Assembly: GCA_022340285.1 (NCBI GenBank)
Contig: JAJDOG010000041.1
Coordinates: 1 to 60,852, forward strand
Source of the DNA: Betaproteobacteria bacterium
GTDB lineage: Bacteria; Pseudomonadota; Gammaproteobacteria; Burkholderiales; SG8-39
Length of the DNA: 60,852 nt
Direction of reading: 5' to 3'
In this document: piece after piece, positions 19,895 through 28,529 of the stretch
Position numbering within the stretch: position 1 is the first letter of the stretch
Layout of the letters: the number at the start of each line of letters is the position of its first letter
Made by a program: the position numbers and the translations under genes
Notes under the pieces: generated by a model
Seen by the model: the letters and a program-made list of their open reading frames with translations, nothing else
The model's database searches: none
What the model was told of the DNA's origin: nothing

Positions 19895-21070
19895 ATGGGC
19901 AAGACGCCCGACTTCGATACCTTGGCGGTGCGCGCGGGCATCGCGCGCACGCCGTTCAACGAGCATTCCGAGGCGCTCTTCCTCACTTCGAGCTTCGTTT
20001 TCGACAGCGCCGCCCAGGCCGCCGCGCGATTCTCGGGCGAGGAGGAGGGCTTCGTCTACTCGCGGTTCAGCAACCCGACGGTCACGGCGTTCCAGGAGCG
20101 CCTTGCGGCAATGGAGGGTGCCGAGTCCTGCGTCGCGACCGCATCCGGCATGTCGGCGATCCTTTCCTGCTGCATGGCGCTGCTGCGTAGCGGGGACCAC
20201 ATCGTCTCCTCCTCGTCGATTTTCGGCGCAACGGTGCAACTCTTCACCAATGTCCTCAGCCGTTTCGGCATCGAGACCACGTTTGTCCAGGGCACCGACC
20301 CGGCCGCCTGGCGAAAAGCGCTGCGGCCCGCGACCAAGCTCCTCTTCCTGGAGACGCCCTCCAATCCGCTGACCGAGGTAACCGACATCGCCGCGCTCGC
20401 AGATGTCGCGCGCCATGCCGGCGCGCTGCTCGTTGTCGATAACTGCCTGTGCACGCCGGCGCTGCAACTGCCGCTCGCGGACGGTGCCGACCTGGTGATC
20501 CACTCGGCCACGAAGTACCTCGATGGGCAGGGGCGCGTGCTAGGCGGCGCGGTGCTCGGCAAGCGCGAGATCGTGATGGAGGCCGTATTCCCGTTCCTGC
20601 GCACGGCCGGCCCGAGCCTCTCGCCGTTCAATGCCTGGGTGCTCCTCAAGGGCCTCGAGACGCTGCGACTCCGGCTCGAGGCGCATTCGGCGGCCGCGCT
20701 CGAGCTGGCGCGCTGGCTGGAATCGCATCCCAAAGTCGAAAGGGTGTACTACCCGTTCCTCGAGTCGCACCCCCAGTACGCGCTGGCGAAACGCCAGCAG
20801 CGCGCGGGGAGTGCGATCGTGTCGTTCGATGTCAAAGGCGGACGCGACGCGGCCTGGCGGGTAATCGACGCGACCCGGATGATCTCGATCACGGCGAATC
20901 TCGGCGACACCAAGAGCACGATCACTCACCCGGGCACCACCACGCACGGTCGGATCAGTGCCGAGGCGCGCGCCGCCGCCGGGATTGGCGAGGGGTTGCT
21001 GCGCGTGGCGGTGGGGCTCGAGTCGGTCGAGGACCTGAAAGTCGATCTCGCGCGCGGGCTTGGCCAGTAA
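19895..21070 (+). CDS. metZ: O-succinylhomoserine sulfhydrylase
   Basis: PLP enzyme of the Cys/Met-metabolism family that makes homocysteine directly from O-succinylhomoserine and sulfide in methionine synthesis. The PLP lysine is Lys207 in HSATKYLDGQGR. The segment NEHSEALFLTSSFVFDSAAQAAARF is typical of MetZ, as is the gene order cvpA-purF-metZ. The ATG at 19895, with GGAG 8 bases upstream, gives 391 residues, MGKTPDFDTLAVRAG; an in-frame GTG at 19832 would put the terminator hairpin inside the coding region and is rejected. Probably controlled by the SAM-II-like leader. It converges on lpxH with one base between stops. Confidence 0.94.
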   Translation: MGKTPDFDTLAVRAGIARTPFNEHSEALFLTSSFVFDSAAQAAARFSGEEEGFVYSRFSNPTVTAFQERLAAMEGAESCVATASGMSAILSCCMALLRSGDHIVSSSSIFGATVQLFTNVLSRFGIETTFVQGTDPAAWRKALRPATKLLFLETPSNPLTEVTDIAALADVARHAGALLVVDNCLCTPALQLPLADGADLVIHSATKYLDGQGRVLGGAVLGKREIVMEAVFPFLRTAGPSLSPFNAWVLLKGLETLRLRLEAHSAAALELARWLESHPKVERVYYPFLESHPQYALAKRQQRAGSAIVSFDVKGGRDAAWRVIDATRMISITANLGDTKSTITHPGTTTHGRISAEARAAAGIGEGLLRVAVGLESVEDLKVDLARGLGQ

Positions 21071-21071
21071 A

Positions 21072-21797
21072 TCAGCTGAGCGACACGCTTCGCACGCCGT
21101 CGGTGTCGCAGCGCAGGTAGCTGCCGCGCTGGTACCAGTCCGCGAGCACCCAGCGCTCGCACCGGTGTCCGTCGACGTCGTGCAGATGACGGGCGGGGCG
21201 ATGCGTGTGGCCATGGATCATGCGCGGATAGCCGTGCACCCGGAACGCCGCCTCCACGGCGCTGGTATTGACGTCCAGGATCTCGGCGGGCCTCGCCCGC
21301 TTGCGCCTCTCGCTGAGGCGGCGGCCGCGCTGCGCGCGCCATTCCCGCACCGCCAACGGCATCGCGAGGGCCGTCCATATCCACAGCGGGTGACGCAGTC
21401 TGGCGCGCACGCGCTGGTACTCGTGGTCGTCGGTGCACAGCGTATCGCCGTGCATGAGGAGCGTGGGCACTCCGGCGAGTTCGGTGAGAGTGGGGTCGGG
21501 CAAGAGCGTCATGCCCGTATACGCGGCGAGTCGCTTGCCGATGAGGAAATCGCGGTTACCGTGCATGATGTACACGGGAGTGCCGGCTGCCACCGTCGCC
21601 GCGATCGCATCGGCGATGTGCTTGTTGAAGGGCTCGACCATCGAATCGTCGCCGAGCCAGTACTCGAAGAGATCGCCGAGGATGTAGAGGGCCGTGGCTT
21701 CGCGCGCCTCGTTCGCGAGAAACCGGATGAATACCTCCGCGATCTCGGGCCGCATCGGGCTGAGGTGCAGATCCGAGACAAGGAGTACCGGCCTCAT
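21072..21797 (-). CDS. lpxH: UDP-2,3-diacylglucosamine diphosphatase
   Basis: Hydrolyses UDP-2,3-diacylglucosamine to lipid X in lipid A synthesis, at the cytoplasmic face of the inner membrane. The 241 residues show the calcineurin-like metal-site motifs in order: SDLHL, GDLFEYW, HGNRDF, MHGDTLC and HGHTHRP. The ATG at 21797 gives MRPVLLVSDLHLS, the typical start; the frame stays open further upstream but into the ppiB coding region. It lies downstream of ppiA-ppiB on the same strand. Confidence 0.93.
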   Translation of the reverse strand: MRPVLLVSDLHLSPMRPEIAEVFIRFLANEAREATALYILGDLFEYWLGDDSMVEPFNKHIADAIAATVAAGTPVYIMHGNRDFLIGKRLAAYTGMTLLPDPTLTELAGVPTLLMHGDTLCTDDHEYQRVRARLRHPLWIWTALAMPLAVREWRAQRGRRLSERRKRARPAEILDVNTSAVEAAFRVHGYPRMIHGHTHRPARHLHDVDGHRCERWVLADWYQRGSYLRCDTDGVRSVSLS

Positions 21798-21832
21798 AGC
21801 GCGTGAGGTGCGAAGGGTAAAGGATGAGGAAA

Positions 21833-21873
21833 GGGGAGTCCGGGGGCAGGATCGTGGAGAGTCCCGGAGCCCC
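21833..21873 (-). terminator. Long GC-rich hairpin between ppiB and lpxH
   Basis: GGGG..TCCGGG (21833-21844) pairs with CCCGGA..CCCC (21863-21873). It lies directly after the ppiB stop on the minus strand. There is no clear T-tract, so it may attenuate or stabilise rather than terminate transcription. Confidence 0.35.
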
Positions 21874-21877
21874 AGCT

Positions 21878-22369
21878 TCAAATTACTTCGGCGCGCTCGA
21901 TCACGACGTCTTCGACCGGGACGTCCTTGTGCATGCCGCTCGATCCGGTGCGCACGCCCTTGATCTTCTCCACCACGTCCATTCCTTCGGTCACCCGACC
22001 GAATACGCAGTAGCCCCATCCCTGCGGCGTGGGTGCCGTGTGGTTCAGGAAGCCGTTGTCGGCGACGTTGATGAAGAACTGCGCGGTGGCGGAGTGGGGA
22101 TCGCCAGTGCGAGCCATGGCGATGGTGCCGCGATCGTTCTTGAGACCGTTGTTCGCCTCGTTCGCGATCGGCGCGCGGGTCGACTTCTGGCGCATGCCGG
22201 GCTCGAATCCGCCGCCCTGGATCATGAAACCGTCTATGACGCGGTGGAAGACCGTGTTGTTGTAGTGACCGTCCTGCACGTACTGCAGGAAGTTCTTGAC
22301 CGTTTCCGGCGCACGCTCGGCGTCGAGATCCAGGGTGAAGGTGCCCAGGTTGGTGCTCAGCTTGACCAT
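21878..22369 (-). CDS. ppiB: Cytoplasmic cyclophilin-type peptidyl-prolyl isomerase
   Basis: Catalyses cis-trans isomerisation of X-Pro bonds. The 163 residues form one cyclophilin domain with [15 protein letters not shown] (catalytic Arg), [18 protein letters not shown] and [10 protein letters not shown]. No signal peptide, so cytoplasmic. It starts 7 bases after ppiA ends; the two proteins are close paralogues in tandem. Confidence 0.94.
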   Translation of the reverse strand: MVKLSTNLGTFTLDLDAERAPETVKNFLQYVQDGHYNNTVFHRVIDGFMIQGGGFEPGMRQKSTRAPIANEANNGLKNDRGTIAMARTGDPHSATAQFFINVADNGFLNHTAPTPQGWGYCVFGRVTEGMDVVEKIKGVRTGSSGMHKDVPVEDVVIERAEVI

Positions 22370-22376
22370 GATTGCC

Positions 22377-22946
22377 TCACTTGGGGATGATGATGCTGGC
22401 GGACTCGATGATGACCGGATCGCGCGGGACGTTCTGGAACGGTCCGACGTTTCCGGTCTCGACCTTGGCGATCTTCTCGACGACGTCCATGCCGCTCACG
22501 ACCTTGCCGAACACAGCGTAGCCCCAGCCCCTGGCGGTGGGCTCCCGGTAGTTGAGAAAATCGTTGTCTTTGACGTTGATGAAGAACTGCGCCGACGCGG
22601 AGTGGGGATCGGGCCTGCGCGCCATCGCGATCGTGCCGTAGTCATTCTTCAGACCGTTTGCCGCCTCGTTCTGGATCGGCGCGCGAGTGGGCTTCTCCTT
22701 GAAGTCCCGGTCGAAACCGCCGCCCTGGATCATGAATCCGTTGATGACCCGATGGAACTGCGTTCCCGGGTAGTGCCCGTCCTTGACGTATTGAAGGAAA
22801 TTCGCAACGGTCTTCGGCGCCTTTTCCGGGTAGAGCTCCAGCACGATCGTCCCCATGCTGGTCTTCAGCTCCACGCGCGGGTCGGCGGCGACCGCCGTCC
22901 CCGCGATCGCGAGCATGACGAGAGTGACGATGAGATTACGCAACAT
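22377..22946 (-). CDS. ppiA: Periplasmic cyclophilin-type peptidyl-prolyl isomerase
   Basis: A 189-residue cyclophilin with a signal peptide ([20 protein letters not shown], likely cleaved before Asp22) followed by the domain with [15 protein letters not shown] and [15 protein letters not shown]. It is therefore the periplasmic counterpart of the cytoplasmic enzyme encoded just downstream. A gap of 28 bases separates it from the upstream TPR gene on the same strand, suggesting the order TPR - ppiA - ppiB - lpxH in one transcript. The TPR protein is exported too, so the two may act in the same compartment. Confidence 0.93.
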   Translation of the reverse strand: MLRNLIVTLVMLAIAGTAVAADPRVELKTSMGTIVLELYPEKAPKTVANFLQYVKDGHYPGTQFHRVINGFMIQGGGFDRDFKEKPTRAPIQNEAANGLKNDYGTIAMARRPDPHSASAQFFINVKDNDFLNYREPTARGWGYAVFGKVVSGMDVVEKIAKVETGNVGPFQNVPRDPVIIESASIIIPK

Positions 22947-22974
22947 TCGGTGGCTCCTGCCTGATTGATGGATA

Positions 22975-23565
22975 TCAGCGATTCTTTTCGGTGTCGGACT
23001 TGTCCACGCCGGCGGCGACGAGATCCCGCGAAAGCCTGAGCTTGGCGCTCACCGCCTTGCTTCCGCCACCCAGCGCCGCGGCACGCTCGTAAGCGGCAGC
23101 CGCCAGACGAGCGTAGACATCTCCGAGGTTCTCCTGGGCCGTGATGTACTTCGGATTCACGCGCACGGCCGTCTCGAGCGCCTTGCGCGCGCCCTCCAGG
23201 TTTCCCCGCGCCGCATAGAGCACCGCTAGATTGTTGTACGGCTCGGCGTACTCCGGATTGTCCTGGGTGAGCCGCACAAACACGTCGATCGCTTCGCTCT
23301 CGCGTTTCTGCTCGGCGAGAATCAGGCCTTTCAGGAACCGGGCCTGCATATCGGCCGGGTGCTTTGCGAGATACTCGTCCACCTGCTCGAGGGCCTGGGC
23401 GGCGCGGCCCGCTCTCAGCAGCAGGTCGGCGTCTTCCAGTGCGTCCGCGCGCGCCGTGAGCGGTGCGGCGAGCAGCACCACGAGCGCGCAGAGCGCCGGT
23501 ATCGCACGCGAGGCGAAGCGCGAGTAAGCGGCCGAAGAGCCGACGCATGTGGGCGGGGTGCGCAT
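22975..23565 (-). CDS. Exported TPR protein
   Basis: A 196-residue protein with a hydrophobic signal region (about 20-40, ending [10 protein letters not shown]) and three to four tetratricopeptide repeats (for example [22 protein letters not shown]). TPRs mediate protein-protein contacts; the partner is unknown. It is divergent from cysS, and this order (TPR - ppiA - ppiB - lpxH opposite cysS) recurs in Betaproteobacteria. The N-terminal 15-19 residues before the hydrophobic core may be an over-extension; a later start is possible. Confidence 0.82.
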   Translation of the reverse strand: MRTPPTCVGSSAAYSRFASRAIPALCALVVLLAAPLTARADALEDADLLLRAGRAAQALEQVDEYLAKHPADMQARFLKGLILAEQKRESEAIDVFVRLTQDNPEYAEPYNNLAVLYAARGNLEGARKALETAVRVNPKYITAQENLGDVYARLAAAAYERAAALGGGSKAVSAKLRLSRDLVAAGVDKSDTEKNR

Positions 23566-23675
23566 TGTCCGTTATACTGCGCCGCGCGCGGCGTTACGAA
23601 ACGTTCAATTGTAGCAACAAGGCCCCGGCGACCCAAGCTGCGGTTCGCAAAGCCGCCCACCGGCCACGCCATCCG

Positions 23676-25043
23676 ATGCTCAGGATTCACAACAGCCTCA
23701 CTCGCAAGAAGCAGGATTTCGCTTCCATCGAGCCCGGGCGCGTGCGGATGTATGTCTGCGGCATGACCGTTTACGACTATTGCCACCTCGGTCACGCACG
23801 GGTGCTGGTGGTGTTCGACATGGTCCAGCGCTGGCTGCGCGCGTCCGGCTACGACGTGACCTACGTCCGGAACATCACCGACATCGACGACAAGATCATT
23901 CGCCGCGCGGCGGACAACGGCGAGCCGATCGGGGCGCTCACCGAGCGCTTCATCGGCTACATGCGGGAGGACGCGGCGGCGCTCGGCGTGCAGCCGCCGG
24001 ATCACGAGCCGCGCGCCACGGAATACATCGAGCCGATGCTCGCGATGATCGGGCAGCTCGAGAAGAACGGGCTTGCCTATCTGGCGCCGGACGGCGATGT
24101 GAACTATGCGGTCCGGCGTTTTCCGGGCTATGGAAGACTATCGGGCAAGTCGCTCGACGAGCTCCGGGCCGGCGAGCGGGTGGAGGTCAGCGCGGACAAG
24201 CAGGATCCGCTCGATTTCGTGCTCTGGAAGCACGCGAAGGAGGGCGAGCCGGCCTGGACGTCCCCTTACGGAGACGGCCGGCCGGGCTGGCACATCGAAT
24301 GCTCCGCGATGAGCACCGAGCTGCTCGGGAACCACTTCGACATCCATGGCGGCGGAGAGGATCTCCAGTTCCCCCATCACGAGAACGAGATCGCGCAGTC
24401 CGAGGGGGCGCACGGGAACGGATTCGTCAACTACTGGATGCACAACGGTTTCGTGCGCATCGACGACGAGAAGATGTCGAAGTCGCTCGGAAACTTCTTC
24501 ACGATTCGCGAGATTCTCGCGCGCTACGATGCCGAAGTGGTGCGCTTCTTCATCCTGCGCGCGCACTACAGGAGCCCGCTCAACTATTCCGATCAGCACC
24601 TGGACGAGGCGCGGAGCGCACTGGCGCGCCTCTACACCGCACTCAAGGGGACGCCGCGCAATGCGCTGCCGATCGACTGGAACACGCCCCAGGCCGCGCG
24701 TTTCCGCGCAGCGATGGACGACGACTTCAACACGCCGGAGGCGATGGCCGTGCTGTTCGAGCTCGCGAACGAGGCAAACCGGACGAGCTCGGCGGCGTCC
24801 ACGGGACTGCTGCGAGCGCTGGGCGGGGTACTCGGTCTGCTGGGACGGGATGCTGAGGAGTTCCTCCGTGCCGGATTACCTCACGACTGGTCTCCCGAGC
24901 GGATCGAGCAGATGATCGCGGCGCGGGCCGCCGCCAAGAAGGCGCGGAACTTCGGCGAAGCGGACCGCATCCGTGACGAGCTTGCGAGCGCCGGGATCGT
25001 GCTCGAGGACGGTCCGCAGGGAACGACCTGGCGCCGCGGCTGA
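23676..25043 (+). CDS. cysS: Cysteinyl-tRNA synthetase
   Basis: Charges tRNA-Cys. The class I signatures are CHLGHAR (HIGH-like) and KMSKS (residues 266-270). Cys28 in YVCGMTVYD and the [10 protein letters not shown] segment hold zinc ligands. 455 residues, normal. The ATG at 23676 gives [15 protein letters not shown], the family start; the open frame reaching back to 23463 overlaps the divergent TPR gene. A TATACT -10-like box lies at 23573-23578 in the shared upstream region, without a clear -35. Confidence 0.97.
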   Translation: MLRIHNSLTRKKQDFASIEPGRVRMYVCGMTVYDYCHLGHARVLVVFDMVQRWLRASGYDVTYVRNITDIDDKIIRRAADNGEPIGALTERFIGYMREDAAALGVQPPDHEPRATEYIEPMLAMIGQLEKNGLAYLAPDGDVNYAVRRFPGYGRLSGKSLDELRAGERVEVSADKQDPLDFVLWKHAKEGEPAWTSPYGDGRPGWHIECSAMSTELLGNHFDIHGGGEDLQFPHHENEIAQSEGAHGNGFVNYWMHNGFVRIDDEKMSKSLGNFFTIREILARYDAEVVRFFILRAHYRSPLNYSDQHLDEARSALARLYTALKGTPRNALPIDWNTPQAARFRAAMDDDFNTPEAMAVLFELANEANRTSSAASTGLLRALGGVLGLLGRDAEEFLRAGLPHDWSPERIEQMIAARAAAKKARNFGEADRIRDELASAGIVLEDGPQGTTWRRG

Positions 25044-25074
25044 AGCCGTGGCGGCCGCGTTCCCGGCGTTGCGG

Positions 25075-26202
25075 CTACTCGCGGAACTTCAGGTCGCGGC
25101 TGAGGATGGTCAGGGCGACGAAGCTGCTGCCGTTGTGATTCGACGACGTGAACGTGACGGTGTATCCGCCGGTATCGAAGGTGCCGAGCCCGTCCAGGGC
25201 CCGCAGCACCGATTCGCGCGTCACGTCGCGTCCGGCGCGCCGGATGGCCTCGACGAGAGCCTTGGTCGCGATAAAGCTCTCGAGGGACGTGTACGAGTAG
25301 TCTTTCTTGCCGAGCAGCTTGTCGCTCGCCTGCTGGTACTCCCGGACGATCGGCACCGTGTTGTTGGAAACGCTCGGGACCACCTGCGTCATGACGACGC
25401 CGATGCCTTCCTTGCCCAGCGCATCCGCAAGGGCCGTCGAGCCCGCGAATGACGTGCTCACGAACTGCGCCGCGAGCTCCTGCCGCTGGGCGAGCTTCAC
25501 GAATTCGGCGGTGGTCTTGTAAAGCGTCGTCGCGATGACCACATCCGGCTCGGCCTTGACCGTGGCGGCGACCGGCGCGGCGAGATCGGTCTGCGTGCGC
25601 TGGACCGACGCGACCGCGACCGGAGCAAGGCCCCGCGCCTTGAGCGCCGTCTCGACTACCGCGAGGTTCGCTTTTCCGACCGCGTCCTCGTAGTGCAGAA
25701 CCGCGAATCGCTTCGCGCCGATGGTGCTGTAGTGCTCGATGATCTTCTCGAGCTCGTCGGCATAGCTCGCCCGGTGATTGAAGACATACGGGTTGAATTT
25801 GCGCATCGGCGCCGCGCCGGTGAAGGGTGCGACGAAAGCGATCTTCGTGCGCTCGACGTGCGGGAGGGCAGGCCGACTGAGGGTCGCGCTGCCGTAGCCG
25901 AAAAGCGCCACCACGTTGGGCTGCGCGAGGAGCTTCAGGGTGTTGGCTTCGGAGTTCTTCGTGTTGTTCACGTCGTCGAGCGACGCCAGCTCGATCCGGC
26001 GCCCGTTGATGCCGCCCGCGTCGTTGACTTTCTTGATGTAGGCCTGGGCGCCATCCCGGATGTCCTCACCGAGCGCCTTGTTGGAGCCGCTGAGGGGCGT
26101 GGACTGACCGATCAAGATCGGCCCCCCCGGCTGCGGAAACGCCGCGGCGGGAAAGAGGAGCGCTGCGGCGCAAAGCGCGGTGAGAAGAGGCTTCTTCGGC
26201 AT
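25075..26202 (-). CDS. Branched-chain amino acid-type ABC transporter substrate-binding protein
   Basis: A 375-residue periplasmic binding protein of the LivK / Peripla_BP_6 family: signal peptide (residues 1-24, ending AAAFPQ), then ILIGQSTPLSGSNKALGEDIRDGAQAY and NDAGGINGRRIELASLDDVNN, the classic opening. The ATG at 26202 puts the signal peptide at the very N-terminus; an upstream extension of 86 codons is rejected. No permease or ATPase gene is adjacent, so it either serves a remote LIV-type transporter or acts as a sensor. It converges on cysS. Confidence 0.87.
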   Translation of the reverse strand: MPKKPLLTALCAAALLFPAAAFPQPGGPILIGQSTPLSGSNKALGEDIRDGAQAYIKKVNDAGGINGRRIELASLDDVNNTKNSEANTLKLLAQPNVVALFGYGSATLSRPALPHVERTKIAFVAPFTGAAPMRKFNPYVFNHRASYADELEKIIEHYSTIGAKRFAVLHYEDAVGKANLAVVETALKARGLAPVAVASVQRTQTDLAAPVAATVKAEPDVVIATTLYKTTAEFVKLAQRQELAAQFVSTSFAGSTALADALGKEGIGVVMTQVVPSVSNNTVPIVREYQQASDKLLGKKDYSYTSLESFIATKALVEAIRRAGRDVTRESVLRALDGLGTFDTGGYTVTFTSSNHNGSSFVALTILSRDLKFRE

Positions 26203-26350
26203 TGATGGCCTTTCCGTAGGGGGATGGGACCGGCCCGGAGCATGGCAAGCGGCCCGGACGCCGACAAGGAAAAAGGTCTCTACGCCGCGATGCGCCCGCT
26301 GCGCCATGAGGAATCGTGCATGGCGCGGGCCAGGTAGGCTGTGGCTGTGG

Positions 26351-28516
26351 TCAGGTCCTCGCACGCACGCTGAGCGTGGCCGGAGGCAGCCCCCGGCGAT
26401 TGCGGGCGACCATTTCCGAATAGGCGCTTTCCAGCTCGCGCGTCCGACCGGCGACGTCAAAAACGGGCAACGTGTTCAGGCCGGACGCCAATCGCCCTTT
26501 CAGGTCGCTCAGCCGGTCGGGGTCGTGCGCCAGGGCCACCGCTAGCTCTTCGTAGGCGTCCAGATTCGGCACCACGAGTTCGGCGAGGCCCGCGGCGTAC
26601 GCGAGGCTCGCCGCGACGCGGGAGGCGAACGTGTCGCCCGGGCACGTCAGGACCGGTGCCCCCGCTCGGAGCGCATCGGCGGCGGTGGTGTGCGCGTTGC
26701 ACGGTCGCGTGTCGAGCACGAGGTCGGCCAGTTGGGCACGCGCGAGATGCCGCGGACGAGGCAGCCGCGGCGCGAAGACCAGTCGATGCGGGTCGACGCC
26801 GGCCGCCTCGGCGTGGCCACGCAGGTTCGCCTCGCCTGACCCGGCCAGCAGCCAGAGCACGCTTCCCGGGACCCGACGCAGGATCCGCAACCACGCCGCA
26901 AACACGTCCGGGGTGATCTTGGCGTGCTGATTGAAGTTGCAAAGCACCACGCCCCGCCTCGGGAGACCGGCCGCTTCGCGCGGCGGCGCCGCGGGGATGC
27001 GCTCGTCCGGGTCGGCCGAGAAGTAGCAGTGCGGCAGCCACACCAACGATTCCGTGTACCACGGGAGATCGCTTTCCGGCACGACGATGCGATCCGCGAT
27101 CAGGTAGTCGATGAACGATGCACCCATCGTTGCCGGAAAGCCGAAGTAGCTCACCTGGATGGGCGCGGGGCGCATCGCGAAAACTTGCGTGCGATGCCCC
27201 GTCGTGTAGCCGTTCAAGTTGACCAGAACATCGATCGCGTCTTGCCGGATCTGGCGCGCAAGATCTTCGTTCGAGAGATGGGAGGCTTCAGCGAGGTGGT
27301 CACAGGCGTCGCCTATCCTGCGTCGGTACTCGCTTCCGTCGCTCACGGAAAGGGCGTAAGCAAAAAGTTCGTAGCGCGTGCGGTCGTGATGCGCTAAGAG
27401 GGGCGCCGTGACATGCCCCATCGGGTGATCGCGAAAATCACTCGAGACATAACCGACGCGAATTTTCCCGTTGGGCCCCCTGACCGGTTGAGGAGAGGCC
27501 TTCGCGGGGGTCACGGCCCAACCTGTGGCGATCTGCTGCGCGAGTTGAAGCTGGCGTGGCGGAGGCACCCCTAACATCATCGCCTGGAAGCCCAGTGCGG
27601 GCGAACCGAAACCGCTGAATTCGCCGGCGCCGATCATCGCCGCGAACCGCGCCGTCAACCCTTCGAAGCCGAACCAGTCGCACGCTTCGAGCCGCGCATA
27701 AGCCTGGGTGATGAAGATCTCGCCGGCACGCAACGCAACCGAATCCCCAGTGATATCGAGTATGCCGGACACGCTACGTGGGATCCGTGCGCCGAGGGAC
27801 TCGGCTTTCGCGAGGACTTCGTGGGCGTCCTCGAGACGTCCCAGCGCGGCAAGCGCAAGCCCCCGGTCCAGCATTGCCCCGGCGTGCTGCGGGCGCATGG
27901 CAAGTGCGCGCTCGGAATGGGCGAGCGCGTCCTCGTAACGGCTCAGCGCGAGCGACACTTCGGCAAGATTGAAATGCGCCTCCGCCCGACCCGGGTGCGC
28001 TGCCGCCAGGCGGAGGTTGTTCTCGAGCGCTTCGCTCAGCCTTCCGATCCGCGTGAGCGCGACGCCACGATTCAGGAGCGCTTCGAAGTTACCCGGCGCG
28101 AGCTGCAGCGCGCGATCGTAGTGCTCGACCGCACGCGTCAAATTACCCAGAGATTCGAAAACGAACGCCGCGTTGTATTGAAGCTGCGAATCGTTCGGAT
28201 GGTGCTCAAGGAGCCGTTCGACACGATCCCGCGCGTCGCTTGCACGGCCCAGCTGGCAGAGGACGGCCAGTGACGCATGGGCCGCCTGGAGATTTCCGGA
28301 ATCAAGGGCGAGCGCTCGCTCGAAAGCGGCAAGCGCGTCCGCAAGTTGGTTCAAGCGATGAAGTGCTGCGCCGAGAAGGAAATGCGCTTCGCTGCTATCC
28401 GGAAGCGCCGTGCAGGCAGAGCGGAACAACGCCAGCGCATCGGCTGTATCGCCCGCCACGAGCCTGGCACGACCCGCGGCGAGAAGCGCGAGCGGGTCGC
28501 CGGAGGTCTCCGCCAC
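26351..28516 (-). CDS. TPR - GT41 (SPINDLY / HMW1C-like) glycosyltransferase
   Basis: About 721 residues. The N-terminal half is a run of roughly eight tetratricopeptide repeats; the C-terminal half is a GT41 catalytic region, with KIRVGYVSSDFRDHPMGH, a central VLCNFNQHAKITPDVF, and the nucleotide-sugar site CNAHTTAADALRAGAPVLTC. GT41 includes eukaryotic O-GlcNAc transferase, bacterial SPINDLY-like proteins and the N-glycosyltransferase HMW1C; all modify proteins in the cytoplasm. The GTG at 28516 lies 13 bases after the FecR-protein stop and is preferred over a start inside that gene; the true start could differ. It is last in a minus-strand trio with the FecR protein and the beta-barrel protein, so the FecR protein is a candidate acceptor (inference). 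Confidence 0.83.
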   Translation of the reverse strand: MAETSGDPLALLAAGRARLVAGDTADALALFRSACTALPDSSEAHFLLGAALHRLNQLADALAAFERALALDSGNLQAAHASLAVLCQLGRASDARDRVERLLEHHPNDSQLQYNAAFVFESLGNLTRAVEHYDRALQLAPGNFEALLNRGVALTRIGRLSEALENNLRLAAAHPGRAEAHFNLAEVSLALSRYEDALAHSERALAMRPQHAGAMLDRGLALAALGRLEDAHEVLAKAESLGARIPRSVSGILDITGDSVALRAGEIFITQAYARLEACDWFGFEGLTARFAAMIGAGEFSGFGSPALGFQAMMLGVPPPRQLQLAQQIATGWAVTPAKASPQPVRGPNGKIRVGYVSSDFRDHPMGHVTAPLLAHHDRTRYELFAYALSVSDGSEYRRRIGDACDHLAEASHLSNEDLARQIRQDAIDVLVNLNGYTTGHRTQVFAMRPAPIQVSYFGFPATMGASFIDYLIADRIVVPESDLPWYTESLVWLPHCYFSADPDERIPAAPPREAAGLPRRGVVLCNFNQHAKITPDVFAAWLRILRRVPGSVLWLLAGSGEANLRGHAEAAGVDPHRLVFAPRLPRPRHLARAQLADLVLDTRPCNAHTTAADALRAGAPVLTCPGDTFASRVAASLAYAAGLAELVVPNLDAYEELAVALAHDPDRLSDLKGRLASGLNTLPVFDVAGRTRELESAYSEMVARNRRGLPPATLSVRART

Positions 28517-28529
28517 TCGCGAGGGGCTG

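Noticed and set aside
22377-22946. ppiA as a pseudogene duplicate of ppiB
   Set aside because: Both frames are intact with full catalytic motifs, and ppiA has a signal peptide, so they are compartment-specific paralogues.
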